Below are positions 35,315 to 43,882 of a DNA stretch of 64,000 nucleotides, in pieces. This DNA comes from Pseudarthrobacter siccitolerans (GTDB taxonomy: Bacteria; Actinomycetota; Actinomycetes; Actinomycetales; Micrococcaceae), in NCBI RefSeq assembly GCF_030823375.1, contig NZ_JAUSXB010000001.1, positions 1,488,001 through 1,552,000 of the forward strand. Reading direction: 5' to 3'. How positions within the stretch are numbered: the stretch's first letter is position 1; each line of letters begins with the position of its first letter. Under the pieces are notes generated by a model. The model was given only the letters and a program-made list of their open reading frames with translations, had not been told where the DNA came from and did not search any database. The position numbers and the translations under genes are program-made.

Positions 35315-36106
35315 ATGGCAATGACCGCACGTCAGCGAGCCAGAGTAAGCCTGTATGTCCAGGCCGGAATCTTTGTTGTGGCCATCGCCGCGCTGATCCT
35401 GGCCACCGACTGGAAGACCATCGGCAACAGCGTCTTCAACTTCGCCAAAATCGGGCCGATGTTCCCCGGCATCTTCACCACCGGCCTGGTCAACACCCTG
35501 ATCTACACGTTCCTCGGCTTTATCGTGGGCCTCTCCGGCGGCCTGCTGCTTGCCCTGATGAAGCTCTCCAGCTTCCCGCTGTACCGCTGGATCGCCACCG
35601 GGTACATCGAGTTCTTCCGCGGCATCCCTGCCCTGCTGGTGTTCATCGCCTTCGGTTATGGCGTGCCCCTGGCGTTCGGCGTCTCGTGGAACATCACCCT
35701 GGTGGTCATGGTGTCGCTGGGCATCGTGGCCTCCGCCTACATCGCCGAGACCCTCCGGGCCGGCCTGCAGGCAGTGCCCAAGGGCCAGCTCGAAGCCGCC
35801 CGCTCCCTGGGCATGCCGCAGTGGCGCGCCATGGTGACCATCGTGATTCCGCAGGCCTTCAAGATCGTCCTGCCGCCGCTGACCAACGAGGTCATCCTGC
35901 TCACCAAGGACTCCTCGCTGATCTACGTCCTGGGCCTCACCGCATCCCAGTACGAGCTGACCAAGTTCGGCCGCGACGGCATCTCCAGCCTGGGTGCCGG
36001 ACTGACCCCGCTGCTGGTGGCCGGCGCCTTCTACCTGGTGATCACCATCCCGCTGAGCCTCCTGGCCCGGAAGTTCGAAAGCCGCTCCGCGCGGACCAAG
36101 CGATAG
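35315..36106 (+). CDS. amino-acid ABC transporter permease
   Basis: A 263-residue His/Glu/Gln/Arg-type permease with about five helices. The EAA loop reads AGLQAVPKGQLEAARSLGMPQW, and GLVNTLIYTFLGFIVGLSGG is the start of the conserved TM region. A single permease gene is present, so it presumably acts as a homodimer. It follows the binding protein and is 12 nt from the ATPase gene. Confidence 0.93.
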   Translation: MAMTARQRARVSLYVQAGIFVVAIAALILATDWKTIGNSVFNFAKIGPMFPGIFTTGLVNTLIYTFLGFIVGLSGGLLLALMKLSSFPLYRWIATGYIEFFRGIPALLVFIAFGYGVPLAFGVSWNITLVVMVSLGIVASAYIAETLRAGLQAVPKGQLEAARSLGMPQWRAMVTIVIPQAFKIVLPPLTNEVILLTKDSSLIYVLGLTASQYELTKFGRDGISSLGAGLTPLLVAGAFYLVITIPLSLLARKFESRSARTKR

Positions 36107-36118
36107 GCAGGGAAGACC

Positions 36119-36922
36119 ATGAACGACGTCGTCAACAACCCGCGCGGTGGTACGGCCACCGTGCACGCCGCCGGGGTGTCCATCAAGGACCTGCGCAAGT
36201 CCTACGGGACCAACGAGGTACTGAAGGGCATCAGCCTGGACGTGGCGCCGGGCGCGGTGGTGTGCCTGATCGGACCCTCCGGTTCCGGCAAATCCACCCT
36301 GCTGCGCTGCGTCAACCTACTGGAGCAGCCCAATCAGGGCAGCATCCACGTGGGCGGCTTTGAAGCCACCCACCCTGACGTGGACATCGACAAGATGCGC
36401 CGCAAGGTGGGCATGGTGTTCCAGCAGTTCAACCTCTTCCCGCACCTGGATGCCAAGCGCAACTGCTCCATCGCCCAGACCAAGGTCCTCAAGCGGTCAC
36501 AGGCTGAGGCGGACAAGGTGTCCATGCACAACCTTGAGCGCGTCGGGCTGGGACACCTTGCCGACCGGTTCCCGGACCAGCTGTCCGGCGGCCAGCAGCA
36601 GCGCGTGGCCATTGCCCGGGCGCTCAGCATGGACCCCGAACTGATGCTCTTCGACGAGCCCACGTCCGCCCTGGACCCGGAAACGGTGGGCGATGTCCTC
36701 TCCGTAATGCGCAACCTCGCCAAGGAGGGTATGACCATGCTGGTGGTGACCCACGAGATGGGCTTCGCTCGTGAAGTGGCCGACCGCGTGGTGTTTATGG
36801 ACGGCGGCGTGGTGGTGGAGGAAGGCGTGGCCGAGCAGGTCATTTCCGCCCCTACGCAGCCGCGCACCAAGGAGTTCCTGCGCCGCGTGCTGGATCCAAC
36901 GCACATCGAGATCGAGGAATAG
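36119..36922 (+). CDS. amino-acid ABC transporter ATP-binding protein
   Basis: A 267-residue ATPase (GlnQ/HisP-like). Walker [15 protein letters not shown]-loop [13 protein letters not shown], signature [15 protein letters not shown], Walker [15 protein letters not shown] and switch [13 protein letters not shown] are all intact. It drives uptake by the preceding permease. A hairpin terminator follows 38 nt after the stop. Confidence 0.94.
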   Translation: MNDVVNNPRGGTATVHAAGVSIKDLRKSYGTNEVLKGISLDVAPGAVVCLIGPSGSGKSTLLRCVNLLEQPNQGSIHVGGFEATHPDVDIDKMRRKVGMVFQQFNLFPHLDAKRNCSIAQTKVLKRSQAEADKVSMHNLERVGLGHLADRFPDQLSGGQQQRVAIARALSMDPELMLFDEPTSALDPETVGDVLSVMRNLAKEGMTMLVVTHEMGFAREVADRVVFMDGGVVVEEGVAEQVISAPTQPRTKEFLRRVLDPTHIEIEE

Positions 36923-36960
36923 GCGCACCCGCGACCCCCTGATTCGCTTTCGACGCACAG

Positions 36961-37000
36961 ATGCCCTGTCGCTACCGGAATTCCGGCAGCGACAGGGCAT
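36961..37000 (+). terminator. terminator of the amino-acid ABC operon
   Basis: A 13-bp stem ATGCCCTGTCGCT/AGCGACAGGGCAT (36961-36973 with 36988-37000) with an internal CCGGAATTCCGG self-complementary loop. The remaining gap to 37215 holds the aminotransferase promoter region; no other gene is seen there. Confidence 0.75.
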
Positions 37001-37215
37001 TTGCGCGTTATATCGAGTTCTGTCTGTCAAAAGGCAGCAGAGCAGCGTACGACGGCGGGACGCGCCAACAGATGCCAGCTTTCGTTCCGGCCGGGCCCTT
37101 TACTTCGCCGCGTGCGGGAGCCCACAATGGTCCCTCTACAGCCTCCACTGGCTCAGCAGCGCGCTGCCCATCCGGCTCCGTCCCATCCCGGCCGGCCATT
37201 AAGAGGAGCGCTGCT

Positions 37216-38442
37216 ATGACAGATCGGACAACCACATCCCGGGCCACCTCTGCGGTATCTGATCGAGCTGCACGGCTGGCATCAATTCCCTCATTTCAGC
37301 GGGTGGACGCCTACATCACGGCGGCCAGCCTGCGCCGGAAGGGCCAGTCCGACGTCTGCGATTTCACTTTCGGCAACCCGCACCAGATGCCGGCCGACCG
37401 TTACGTCAATACGTTGCGGGACGCCCTTACTCCGCAGACTGACCAGTGGTTCGCCTACCAGACCAACGGCGAGGCCGCCCGGGAGGCTGCCGCGGAATCC
37501 CTGCAGCGGCTGCTGGACGTGCCGTTCCGGATGGAGGATATCTACCTCACCACCGGCGGCTTTGCCGCCATCGCCTTGGCGCTGAAAACGGTCGCCGATC
37601 CGGGTGATGAGGTTATATTCAGCCTGCCGCCGTGGTTCCTGTACGAGCCGCTGATCCTTGAGGCTGGACTCGTTCCCGTGAAAGTAAAGGTCAACACCAC
37701 GACGTTCGACCTGGACCTCGACGCCATCGGCGCTTCCATCACTGAGCGCACCAGGGTTGTGATCGTCAATTCGCCCAACAACCCCACGGGACGGATCTAT
37801 CCTCCCGAACTGCTGCTCCGGCTGGCGGAACTCCTGGAGGCGGCCTCGGCGAGGATCGGCCAGCGGATCTACCTGGTCTCGGACGAGGCCTACAACCGGA
37901 TTGTGTTCGAGGGCGTCCGCTTCCACAGTCCGGTGGAGTTTTATGCGCACACGCTGCTTGCCTATTCCTACGGCAAAACCCACCTGTCCCCCGGCCAGCG
38001 GGTGGGCTACCTGGCGCTGCCACCGGCGATGCCGCAACGGGAGGAGATGCGCCCGGCCATCACCGGCCTGCAGGTAGCGATGGGATGGGTGTACCCGAAC
38101 GCACTGCTGCAGCACGCGCTTCCCGAACTGGAGAAGTTCTCCATCGACGTCGGACAGCTGCAGCGGCGCCGGGACCGGCTTGTCGATGCCCTGGGTGGCA
38201 TGGGTTACCTCGTCCACCGGCCGGAGGGCACGTTCTACCTGTATGTGACGTCCCCGATTCCGGACGACGAGGCGTTCACTGAGGCACTCGTCCGCCGGGA
38301 TGTCTTTGTTTTCCCGGGCGTGCTGTTTGAGACGCCGGGTTTCTTCCGGATCTCCCTTACGGCCAACGAGGGCATGATCGAACGCAGCCTGCCTGCCTTC
38401 GAAGCGGCGATGAAGGAAAGCGTGAACAGGAACGGGACATGA
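37216..38442 (+). CDS. pyridoxal-phosphate-dependent aminotransferase, class I/II
   Basis: A 408-residue fold-type I aminotransferase. Visible features are TTGGFAAIALALK (PLP phosphate loop), NSPNNPTGRIY, SDEAYNRIVF, and YSYGKTHLSPGQRVGYLALP containing the Schiff-base Lys (YGK). The specific substrate is not apparent; related proteins are annotated as aspartate-like aminotransferases. The ATG at 37216 follows AGAGGAG. Its stop overlaps (ATGA) a short VOC-like remnant. The nearby amino-acid importer may supply its substrate, which is inference. Confidence 0.88.
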   Translation: MTDRTTTSRATSAVSDRAARLASIPSFQRVDAYITAASLRRKGQSDVCDFTFGNPHQMPADRYVNTLRDALTPQTDQWFAYQTNGEAAREAAAESLQRLLDVPFRMEDIYLTTGGFAAIALALKTVADPGDEVIFSLPPWFLYEPLILEAGLVPVKVKVNTTTFDLDLDAIGASITERTRVVIVNSPNNPTGRIYPPELLLRLAELLEAASARIGQRIYLVSDEAYNRIVFEGVRFHSPVEFYAHTLLAYSYGKTHLSPGQRVGYLALPPAMPQREEMRPAITGLQVAMGWVYPNALLQHALPELEKFSIDVGQLQRRRDRLVDALGGMGYLVHRPEGTFYLYVTSPIPDDEAFTEALVRRDVFVFPGVLFETPGFFRISLTANEGMIERSLPAFEAAMKESVNRNGT

Positions 38443-38573
38443 GCCAACGGACCTACCCGCAGGGTGTCCCATGCTGGATCGACACTGAGCAGCCTGACAT
38501 TGATGCGTCACCGTCGCCGGCCGGGACCAGGCGGTGGCGGACGCGCAGCCAGTTCACGCCCTCGGCCGGTTAG
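38439..38573 (+). pseudogene. remnant of a VOC/glyoxalase-family gene
   Basis: The first 23 codons (MSQRTYPQGVPCWIDTEQPD...) match the conserved N-terminus of VOC/glyoxalase-like proteins, normally about 250 residues. The reading then changes at about 38508 into unrelated Arg/Ser/Pro-rich sequence and stops at 38573. A different frame (VTVAGRDQAVADAQPV...) looks like a leftover C-terminus, so an internal deletion with frameshift is likely. The ATG overlaps the aminotransferase stop, showing the ancestral gene was in that operon. Confidence 0.6.
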
Positions 38574-38612
38574 CCGTCCCCTGATCGACCCGCCATCCGG
38601 ACGGGTCCGCAC

Positions 38613-40376
38613 CTAGCGCGCCAGCACTCCCCCGACGGCCACGGCAACGGCTTCCTTGATCCGGGCATGCAGGGCGCGGAGGCCGCTGCGGTCCGTGCGG
38701 ACTTCGATGATGGTGCGGCCTTCCACCGGCCGGGCGAGCGCTTCGGCGAGTGCCGCCGTCGTACTGACCGGACTGTGCCCGACGCCGTATGCCGCAGCGA
38801 GTGCCGCAATGTCCACTGAGTGCGGGGTACCGAAGAGGCGTTCGACGGCGTCACCGTACGTTCCGGCCTCACGCACCGCGCCGTGTTCCAGCAGGTCGAA
38901 GATGGCCCCGCCGGAATCGTTGAGGACCACGATCCGAAGCTGCGGCTGCTCCTCCCTTGCCCCAACCAGCAGGCCCCCAACGTCGTGCAGGAACGTGACG
39001 TCGCCCAGCAGGACAGTGGTTTCCTGCCGGCCGCCAAGGGCGATGCCGGTGGCGGTGGAGATGGTGCCGTCGATCCCTGCCAGGCCGCGGTTGGCGTAGA
39101 CGGTGGCGGCGGGCTCGGGCGCGGGCAGGCCGGCCAGGTCCACGTCCCGGATGCCGTTCGAGGAACCCAGCATCAGCTGCCCGCGGGAATGCTTCCAGAC
39201 GAGTGATCCCACGGACGGGCCGGTGGCCGGCGCGTTTTCCGTGAGGACAAGGTCCAGTGCGTGCTGGGCTGCCGAACCCGCGAGCAGCCAGGTGTCCAGC
39301 CAGTCGGACGGGCCGCGGCCGGCGAAGTCTGCGAGGTCGGCGAGGTTTTCCAGGGGCAGTTCGGTGCGCCTGCCGGGCTCGTACCAGGCGACGGGAACCG
39401 GCTGGTACAGAGCGGACGGCACGTCTGCGCGTGCAAGGAGGGCCGCCACCGGCCGGGACAACGTCGGCCGGCCGAACAACACGACCCGTTCGATGGGCTG
39501 CGCTGCACCAGGCCCGAAGTGCTCCAGCAGCAGCCGGTACGGTCCCACGGCGTTCGGCCCGAAGCGGGCATTCGAGGAAGGCTCCGCCAGCAGCGGCAGG
39601 CCGTGGGCGCGGGCGAAGGCCTCGGCGACCGGACCGGCGTCGTGGCCGGCCACCACCACGGTCCGGCGCTCGGGCAGGTCGGTGGAGGCGGGCGGCAGGT
39701 TCATAATGAGCGGCTCCGTGCCGATGCGGTAGCGCTGGCGTTCAGCCGGCGCGGACAACTGGTCGGACGGCTCCGGTACCAGCGGATCACGGAAGGCGAG
39801 GTTGAGCTGCACGGGCCCCGGGGCCAGATCCGGGAACGCGCCGGTGGCGGCGGAGAGGCCTGTCTGGACGGCCCTTTCCGGGCTGGAGCCCGCGGGAACG
39901 TCGACGGCGAACCGCACCTGGTCGCCGAAAATGTCGGGCTGGACCGTGGTCTGGTTGGCGCCGGTGCCGCGGAGCTCGTCAGGCCGGTCCGCGGAGAGGA
40001 CGATCAGTGGAACCGCGGCGTGGTTGGCCTCCATCACCGCCGGAAGCAGGTTTCCGACGGCGGTCCCGGACGTGGTCAGGACGGCGGCCGGGGAACCGGT
40101 GGACAGTGCTAAACCAAGGGCTGTAAAGCCGGCGGAACGCTCGTCGATGCGGACCAGCAGTTCCACCCGGCCCTGCGCCGAAGCCTCAGCCAGCGCGTAT
40201 GCCATGGGGGCCGACCGGGAACCCGGCGAGACCACCACGTGCTGCACGCCGCCGTCGACCAATGCCCCTACGGCGATCCGCGCCGCAGCCAAGGCCGTCA
40301 GCGAGGGTTCCGCGTCGGAAGAATCTGCGTCGGAAGTGTGGGAGGCGTCGGGGGCAGGTTCGTTCAGCGAAGTCAC
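38613..40376 (-). CDS. menD: 2-succinyl-5-enolpyruvyl-6-hydroxy-3-cyclohexene-1-carboxylate synthase
   Basis: A 587-residue thiamine-diphosphate enzyme joining isochorismate and 2-oxoglutarate. It has VVSPGSRSAPMAYAL near the N-terminus, the cofactor-activating Glu region RIDERSAGFTALGLAL, LSADRPDELRGTGANQT, and the ThDP-binding GDVTFLHDVGGLL...NDSGGAIFDLL. The GTG at 40376 is taken as start; a TTG lies one codon upstream. It is second in the menaquinone pathway after menF. Confidence 0.95.
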   Translation of the reverse strand: MTSLNEPAPDASHTSDADSSDAEPSLTALAAARIAVGALVDGGVQHVVVSPGSRSAPMAYALAEASAQGRVELLVRIDERSAGFTALGLALSTGSPAAVLTTSGTAVGNLLPAVMEANHAAVPLIVLSADRPDELRGTGANQTTVQPDIFGDQVRFAVDVPAGSSPERAVQTGLSAATGAFPDLAPGPVQLNLAFRDPLVPEPSDQLSAPAERQRYRIGTEPLIMNLPPASTDLPERRTVVVAGHDAGPVAEAFARAHGLPLLAEPSSNARFGPNAVGPYRLLLEHFGPGAAQPIERVVLFGRPTLSRPVAALLARADVPSALYQPVPVAWYEPGRRTELPLENLADLADFAGRGPSDWLDTWLLAGSAAQHALDLVLTENAPATGPSVGSLVWKHSRGQLMLGSSNGIRDVDLAGLPAPEPAATVYANRGLAGIDGTISTATGIALGGRQETTVLLGDVTFLHDVGGLLVGAREEQPQLRIVVLNDSGGAIFDLLEHGAVREAGTYGDAVERLFGTPHSVDIAALAAAYGVGHSPVSTTAALAEALARPVEGRTIIEVRTDRSGLRALHARIKEAVAVAVGGVLAR

Positions 40377-40392
40377 CAAACCAGTCTGCCAC

Positions 40393-40620
40393 CCCCCGAC
40401 GCCCCATCACCTCCTTCACCAAAACCCCCGACGCCCCATCACCTCCTGCCCCAAAAACCCGAACGCCCCATCACCTCCTGCCGCTGTGGACGGAAAGGTG
40501 ATGGAGCGTCGCGGGAAAACCCGCGAAAGGTGATGGCGCGTCACGGGAAAACCCGCGAAAGGTGATGGCGCGTCACGGGAAAACCCGCGAAAGGTGATGG
40601 CGGGTCCAGGGAAAACCTAG
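40393..40620. repeat. 32-bp tandem repeats in two inverted blocks
   Basis: Left block: three units of about 32-33 bp containing GCCCCATCACCTCC and ending CAAAA (40393-40490, last unit partial). Right block: four units of 31-32 bp, AAAGGTGATGGCGCGTC...AAAACCCGCG (40494-40525, 40526-40557, 40558-40589, 40590-40620). CCATCACC in the left block is the reverse complement of GGTGATGG in the right. Units carry small GCGGGAAAACCCGC hairpins. The stop codon of phoX lies in the last unit. Confidence 0.9.
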
Positions 40621-42686
40621 CTGCGGAACACCTGGACCACGGAGGGACGCGGGGCACGCACCTTGCCCGCTGCCGGCGTCGTACCTGCGGCAACGTAATC
40701 CGGGAAGTAGGAGTTGGGCGCGTCGAAGGTGCCTTCCTCACCCGGGTGCTGAACCGCGACGAACACGGTGCGTTCCTCGTCGTGGATGATGGGTCCGCAG
40801 GTCTCGGCGTCGCGCGGAACGGCGAGGAACTGTTCCACCTTGCCGCGCTCGGCGCCATCCAGCGTGACCTTGAAGAGGCCGTCGTTGTAGCCGATGGTGG
40901 AAGGGGCGCCGTCGGTGGAGATCCAGAGGTTGCCCACCGAGTCGAAGGCCAGGTTGTCCGGGCAGGAAATGGGTGAGACCTTGTCCGCCGGGAACCCGGA
41001 GAAGTAGGTGGCGCGGGGCAGGGCCGGATCGCCGCAGACCAACAGCAGGTTCCAGTTGAACCTGGTGGAAGCCTGGTCGCCGGTCTCGGTGATTTCCACG
41101 ATGTGGCCGTCGCGGTTCTGGTTGCGCGGGTTCACCTCCGTGGCGGCTTCATTGGTACCGGTTCCGCGGTTGGTGTTGTTGGTGCAGGCGACGTAGACCT
41201 TGCCGGTGTGCAGGCTGGGCTGGACGTCCTCGCAGCGGTCCATCTTGGTGGGGCCAACCTTATCCGCGGCCAGGCGGGTGTACACGAGGACCTCTTCGAC
41301 GGACATCCCGTAGACCGCGGACTTGCCGCCGACCACCAGGGGCAGCCATTCGCCGGAGCCGTCGAAGGCGCCGTCTGCCGGCACAGCCCCCGTGCCCGTG
41401 ATGTCGGCTGCCGGCGAGTTGCCGGTGAACTTGGCGACGTACAGGTCGCCCTCGGAAAGCAGCCCCATGTTGTGCTTGCGGTCACCCTCCCGGTAGGTGT
41501 CCCTGGAGACGAATTTGTAGAGGTAGTCGAAGCGCTCGTCGTCACCCATGTACGCCACCACGTGCCCGGACTCCGCAACGATCACGTTGGCACCCTCGTG
41601 CTTGAAGCGCCCCATCGCAGAGTGCTTGCGGGGCGTGGAGGTGGGGTCGAACGGGTCCACTTCAACGATCCAGCCAAACCGGTTGGCCTCGTTCTCATAG
41701 CCCGCGTTGCGGGTGTCGAAGCGCTTGTCGTCGAGTTCCCACTGGCGGGCTGTCGGCTTGGACGTCAGGCCGTAGCGCTTGTCGGAAGTGGACGTGCCGG
41801 GGGAAACAAAGTAGCCGTTGAAGTTTTCTTCGCCGGAAAGGATGGTGCCCCAGGGGGTGGTGCCGCCCGAGCAGTTGCCGAACGTGCCCTTGATGGCCTT
41901 GCCGGCGGGGTCGGCCACGGTCTTGACGAGGGCCGAGCCGGCAACGGGGCCGGTCAGTTCGTAGGTGGTGTCGGAGAGGAAGCGGCGGTTCAGCGGCGCG
42001 CCCTTGATGTAGGCCCAGGGTTTGGTGGTGTTCTTGCGTTCCAGTTCCACGACGGCGAGGCCATGGGCTGCGCGGCCGATGGCGCGGGTCTCCGCGGCGT
42101 CATATCCGGCCGGGACCATGATGTTCTCGTTGGTGTACTCGTGGTTGGTGAACAGGACGGCGCGGCGGCCCTTGCTGTCCGGGATCTCCAGGATGTCCGT
42201 GTAGTCGTTGTTGTAGCCGAACTGGCGGGCCTGGGCCGCTGCGGTCTGCTTGCCCAGGTCGAAGTCCGGGGAGTCGTTGAAGAGCGGGTCGCCCCAGCGG
42301 ATGATCGGCTGCCAGGTGAACCCTTCGGGAACGGTGAAGGCATCCACCGCCTTGTCCACCGGCGCGATGGCCGTGAACTGCAGCTTGGACTTGCCGAAGC
42401 CTACCGTCGCGGCCTTCGACAGGCCGGCTGCGGAGGCGGGCTCGGCGGAGGTCACCGCGGAACCGAGGACGACGGCGAGGGCACCGGCGGCGCCCAGGCC
42501 CAGGGCGGCGCGGCGGGACATCGTGGCGGAGGCGATGTCGCGGAAGTAGCTGTTGGAGCTGGTGTTGCAGACGTCGCCGGCGCAGGCGTTGTCGCACTTG
42601 AGCGCACAGGTGACAGCACTGCGCTTGCCCTTGGTATGGCCGAGCATCGGCAGGAGCGGAAATTTGCGGGCAGTCGTTTCAGACAT
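40617..42686 (-). CDS. phoX: PhoX family phosphatase, Tat-exported
   Basis: A 689-residue protein of the PhoX/DUF839 family of calcium- and iron-dependent alkaline phosphatases. The N-terminus has the family's Cys-rich stretch CALKCDNACAGDVC before a twin-arginine signal SRRAALGLGAAGALAVVLG (about residues 57-76). Conserved regions include FTNHEYTNEN, CSGGTTPWGTILSGEENF, GRFKHEGANVIVAESGHVVAYMGDDERFDYLYKFV and RCEDVQPSLHTGKVYVACTNN. It should release phosphate from organic esters outside the membrane. It lies between menD and menC but has no evident menaquinone role. Confidence 0.92.
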   Translation of the reverse strand: MSETTARKFPLLPMLGHTKGKRSAVTCALKCDNACAGDVCNTSSNSYFRDIASATMSRRAALGLGAAGALAVVLGSAVTSAEPASAAGLSKAATVGFGKSKLQFTAIAPVDKAVDAFTVPEGFTWQPIIRWGDPLFNDSPDFDLGKQTAAAQARQFGYNNDYTDILEIPDSKGRRAVLFTNHEYTNENIMVPAGYDAAETRAIGRAAHGLAVVELERKNTTKPWAYIKGAPLNRRFLSDTTYELTGPVAGSALVKTVADPAGKAIKGTFGNCSGGTTPWGTILSGEENFNGYFVSPGTSTSDKRYGLTSKPTARQWELDDKRFDTRNAGYENEANRFGWIVEVDPFDPTSTPRKHSAMGRFKHEGANVIVAESGHVVAYMGDDERFDYLYKFVSRDTYREGDRKHNMGLLSEGDLYVAKFTGNSPAADITGTGAVPADGAFDGSGEWLPLVVGGKSAVYGMSVEEVLVYTRLAADKVGPTKMDRCEDVQPSLHTGKVYVACTNNTNRGTGTNEAATEVNPRNQNRDGHIVEITETGDQASTRFNWNLLLVCGDPALPRATYFSGFPADKVSPISCPDNLAFDSVGNLWISTDGAPSTIGYNDGLFKVTLDGAERGKVEQFLAVPRDAETCGPIIHDEERTVFVAVQHPGEEGTFDAPNSYFPDYVAAGTTPAAGKVRAPRPSVVQVFRS

Positions 42687-42772
42687 GGGGGCCTTCCAAG
42701 GTGTTTCTATGAGGTCCCGCCCACCCTGTCAGCCGATTTCTACGTCAAGTAGTCAGCAAGGTGAAATTCCGG

Positions 42773-43783
42773 TTAACCGCTTGTGACCTGCAGTAATGAG
42801 TGGACGCGGCGGAGCCGGGCCAGCCACCAGTCGCGGCGTTCCCGGGACGCTGCATACTGCTCAAGCAGCCCGGCGTCGGCGCTGACGTCACGGAGGCGGA
42901 TGGCGCCGTCATCGGCCACCAAAGGATCCGTGGTGACGTCCGATTCGAACAGCGATACCGTCCCCAGCCCGCACGCATACGGCAGTTCGGGAAGTGCGGC
43001 CGCCAGCGCAAGGCCCGCGCGGATCCCCACCGACGTGTCCAGCGCCGAACTGACCACGGCGGGCAGCCCGGCCTGAGCGACGATGTCCAGGGCGCGCCGC
43101 ACTCCCCCGAGCGGTGCCACCTTGACCACGATCAGGTCCGCCGCTCCGGCCCGGGCCACCTTCAGGGGGTCGGACTCCTTGCGGACGCTTTCATCGGCCG
43201 CGACCAGGACCGGTGTGCCCGCCAATTGCAAAGCGCGCCGCACCTCGGCCAGGCCCTCGATGGTGGGAACGGGCTGCTCAGCGTATTCAAGTCCGACGCC
43301 GGCCAGCCGGGTGAGTGCCTCGACGGCAGTGGGGACGTCCCAGCCGCCGTTCGCGTCCACGCGGATGGCGGCGTCCGGAAGGGCGGAGCGGACAGCGGCG
43401 AGGCGGGCGGCGTCGTCGTCGAGCGTCTGGCCCCGCTCGGCGACCTTCACCTTGACCGCGTCCACCCGGCCAAAGCGGGCAAGGACCTCCGGCACGCGTT
43501 CAGCCGCAACGGCCGGAACGGTGGCATTGACCGGGATCACCGCCCGCAGCGGTTCGGGAAAGCCTGCCCAGCCGGACTCGATGGCTGCGGCCAGCCAACG
43601 GGACGCTTCGGCGTCGCCATACTCGGGGAAGGGGCAGAACTCACCCCAGCCGGCCGGACCGCGCAGCAGCAGCGACTCGCGCTCCATGATGCCGCGGAAC
43701 TTCACGCGCATGGGCAGGCTGACCACGTGCGCACCGGCCACGAGTTCCTCGATGGCGGGCAGGTCAGGCGGCGCTGTAGGCAT
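42773..43783 (-). CDS. menC: o-succinylbenzoate synthase
   Basis: A 336-residue enolase-superfamily enzyme dehydrating SHCHC to o-succinylbenzoate. It has VKVKVAERGQTLDDDAARL (catalytic Lys region), IRVDANGGWD (metal Asp), LEYAEQPVPTIEGLAEVRRAL (metal Glu), VLVAADESVRK (metal Asp) and LIVVKVAPLGG (second Lys). The ATG at 43783 is chosen; the frame extends 28 codons upstream without supportive sequence. PhoX follows on the same strand. Confidence 0.93.
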   Translation of the reverse strand: MPTAPPDLPAIEELVAGAHVVSLPMRVKFRGIMERESLLLRGPAGWGEFCPFPEYGDAEASRWLAAAIESGWAGFPEPLRAVIPVNATVPAVAAERVPEVLARFGRVDAVKVKVAERGQTLDDDAARLAAVRSALPDAAIRVDANGGWDVPTAVEALTRLAGVGLEYAEQPVPTIEGLAEVRRALQLAGTPVLVAADESVRKESDPLKVARAGAADLIVVKVAPLGGVRRALDIVAQAGLPAVVSSALDTSVGIRAGLALAAALPELPYACGLGTVSLFESDVTTDPLVADDGAIRLRDVSADAGLLEQYAASRERRDWWLARLRRVHSLLQVTSG

Positions 43784-43882
43784 GGACCCACTGTACAAGC
43801 GGCCACTGACAGGGCCCCTGCGGGCAGGAGCGGAGGCCGGGCCGCGGAGACCGGCTTGAGCGGCCACGGCCGGCCTCCGCTG

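Noticed and set aside
37050..37075. Third copy of the gene-end repeat (CGACGGCGGGACGCGCCAA)
   Set aside because: Only about 20 bases match, the diagnostic GCGCTGACGTCACC part is absent, and it lies upstream of a gene; could be chance.
40393..40620. CRISPR array
   Set aside because: Repeat units are contiguous with no unique spacers, the two blocks are inverted to each other, and no cas genes are near.
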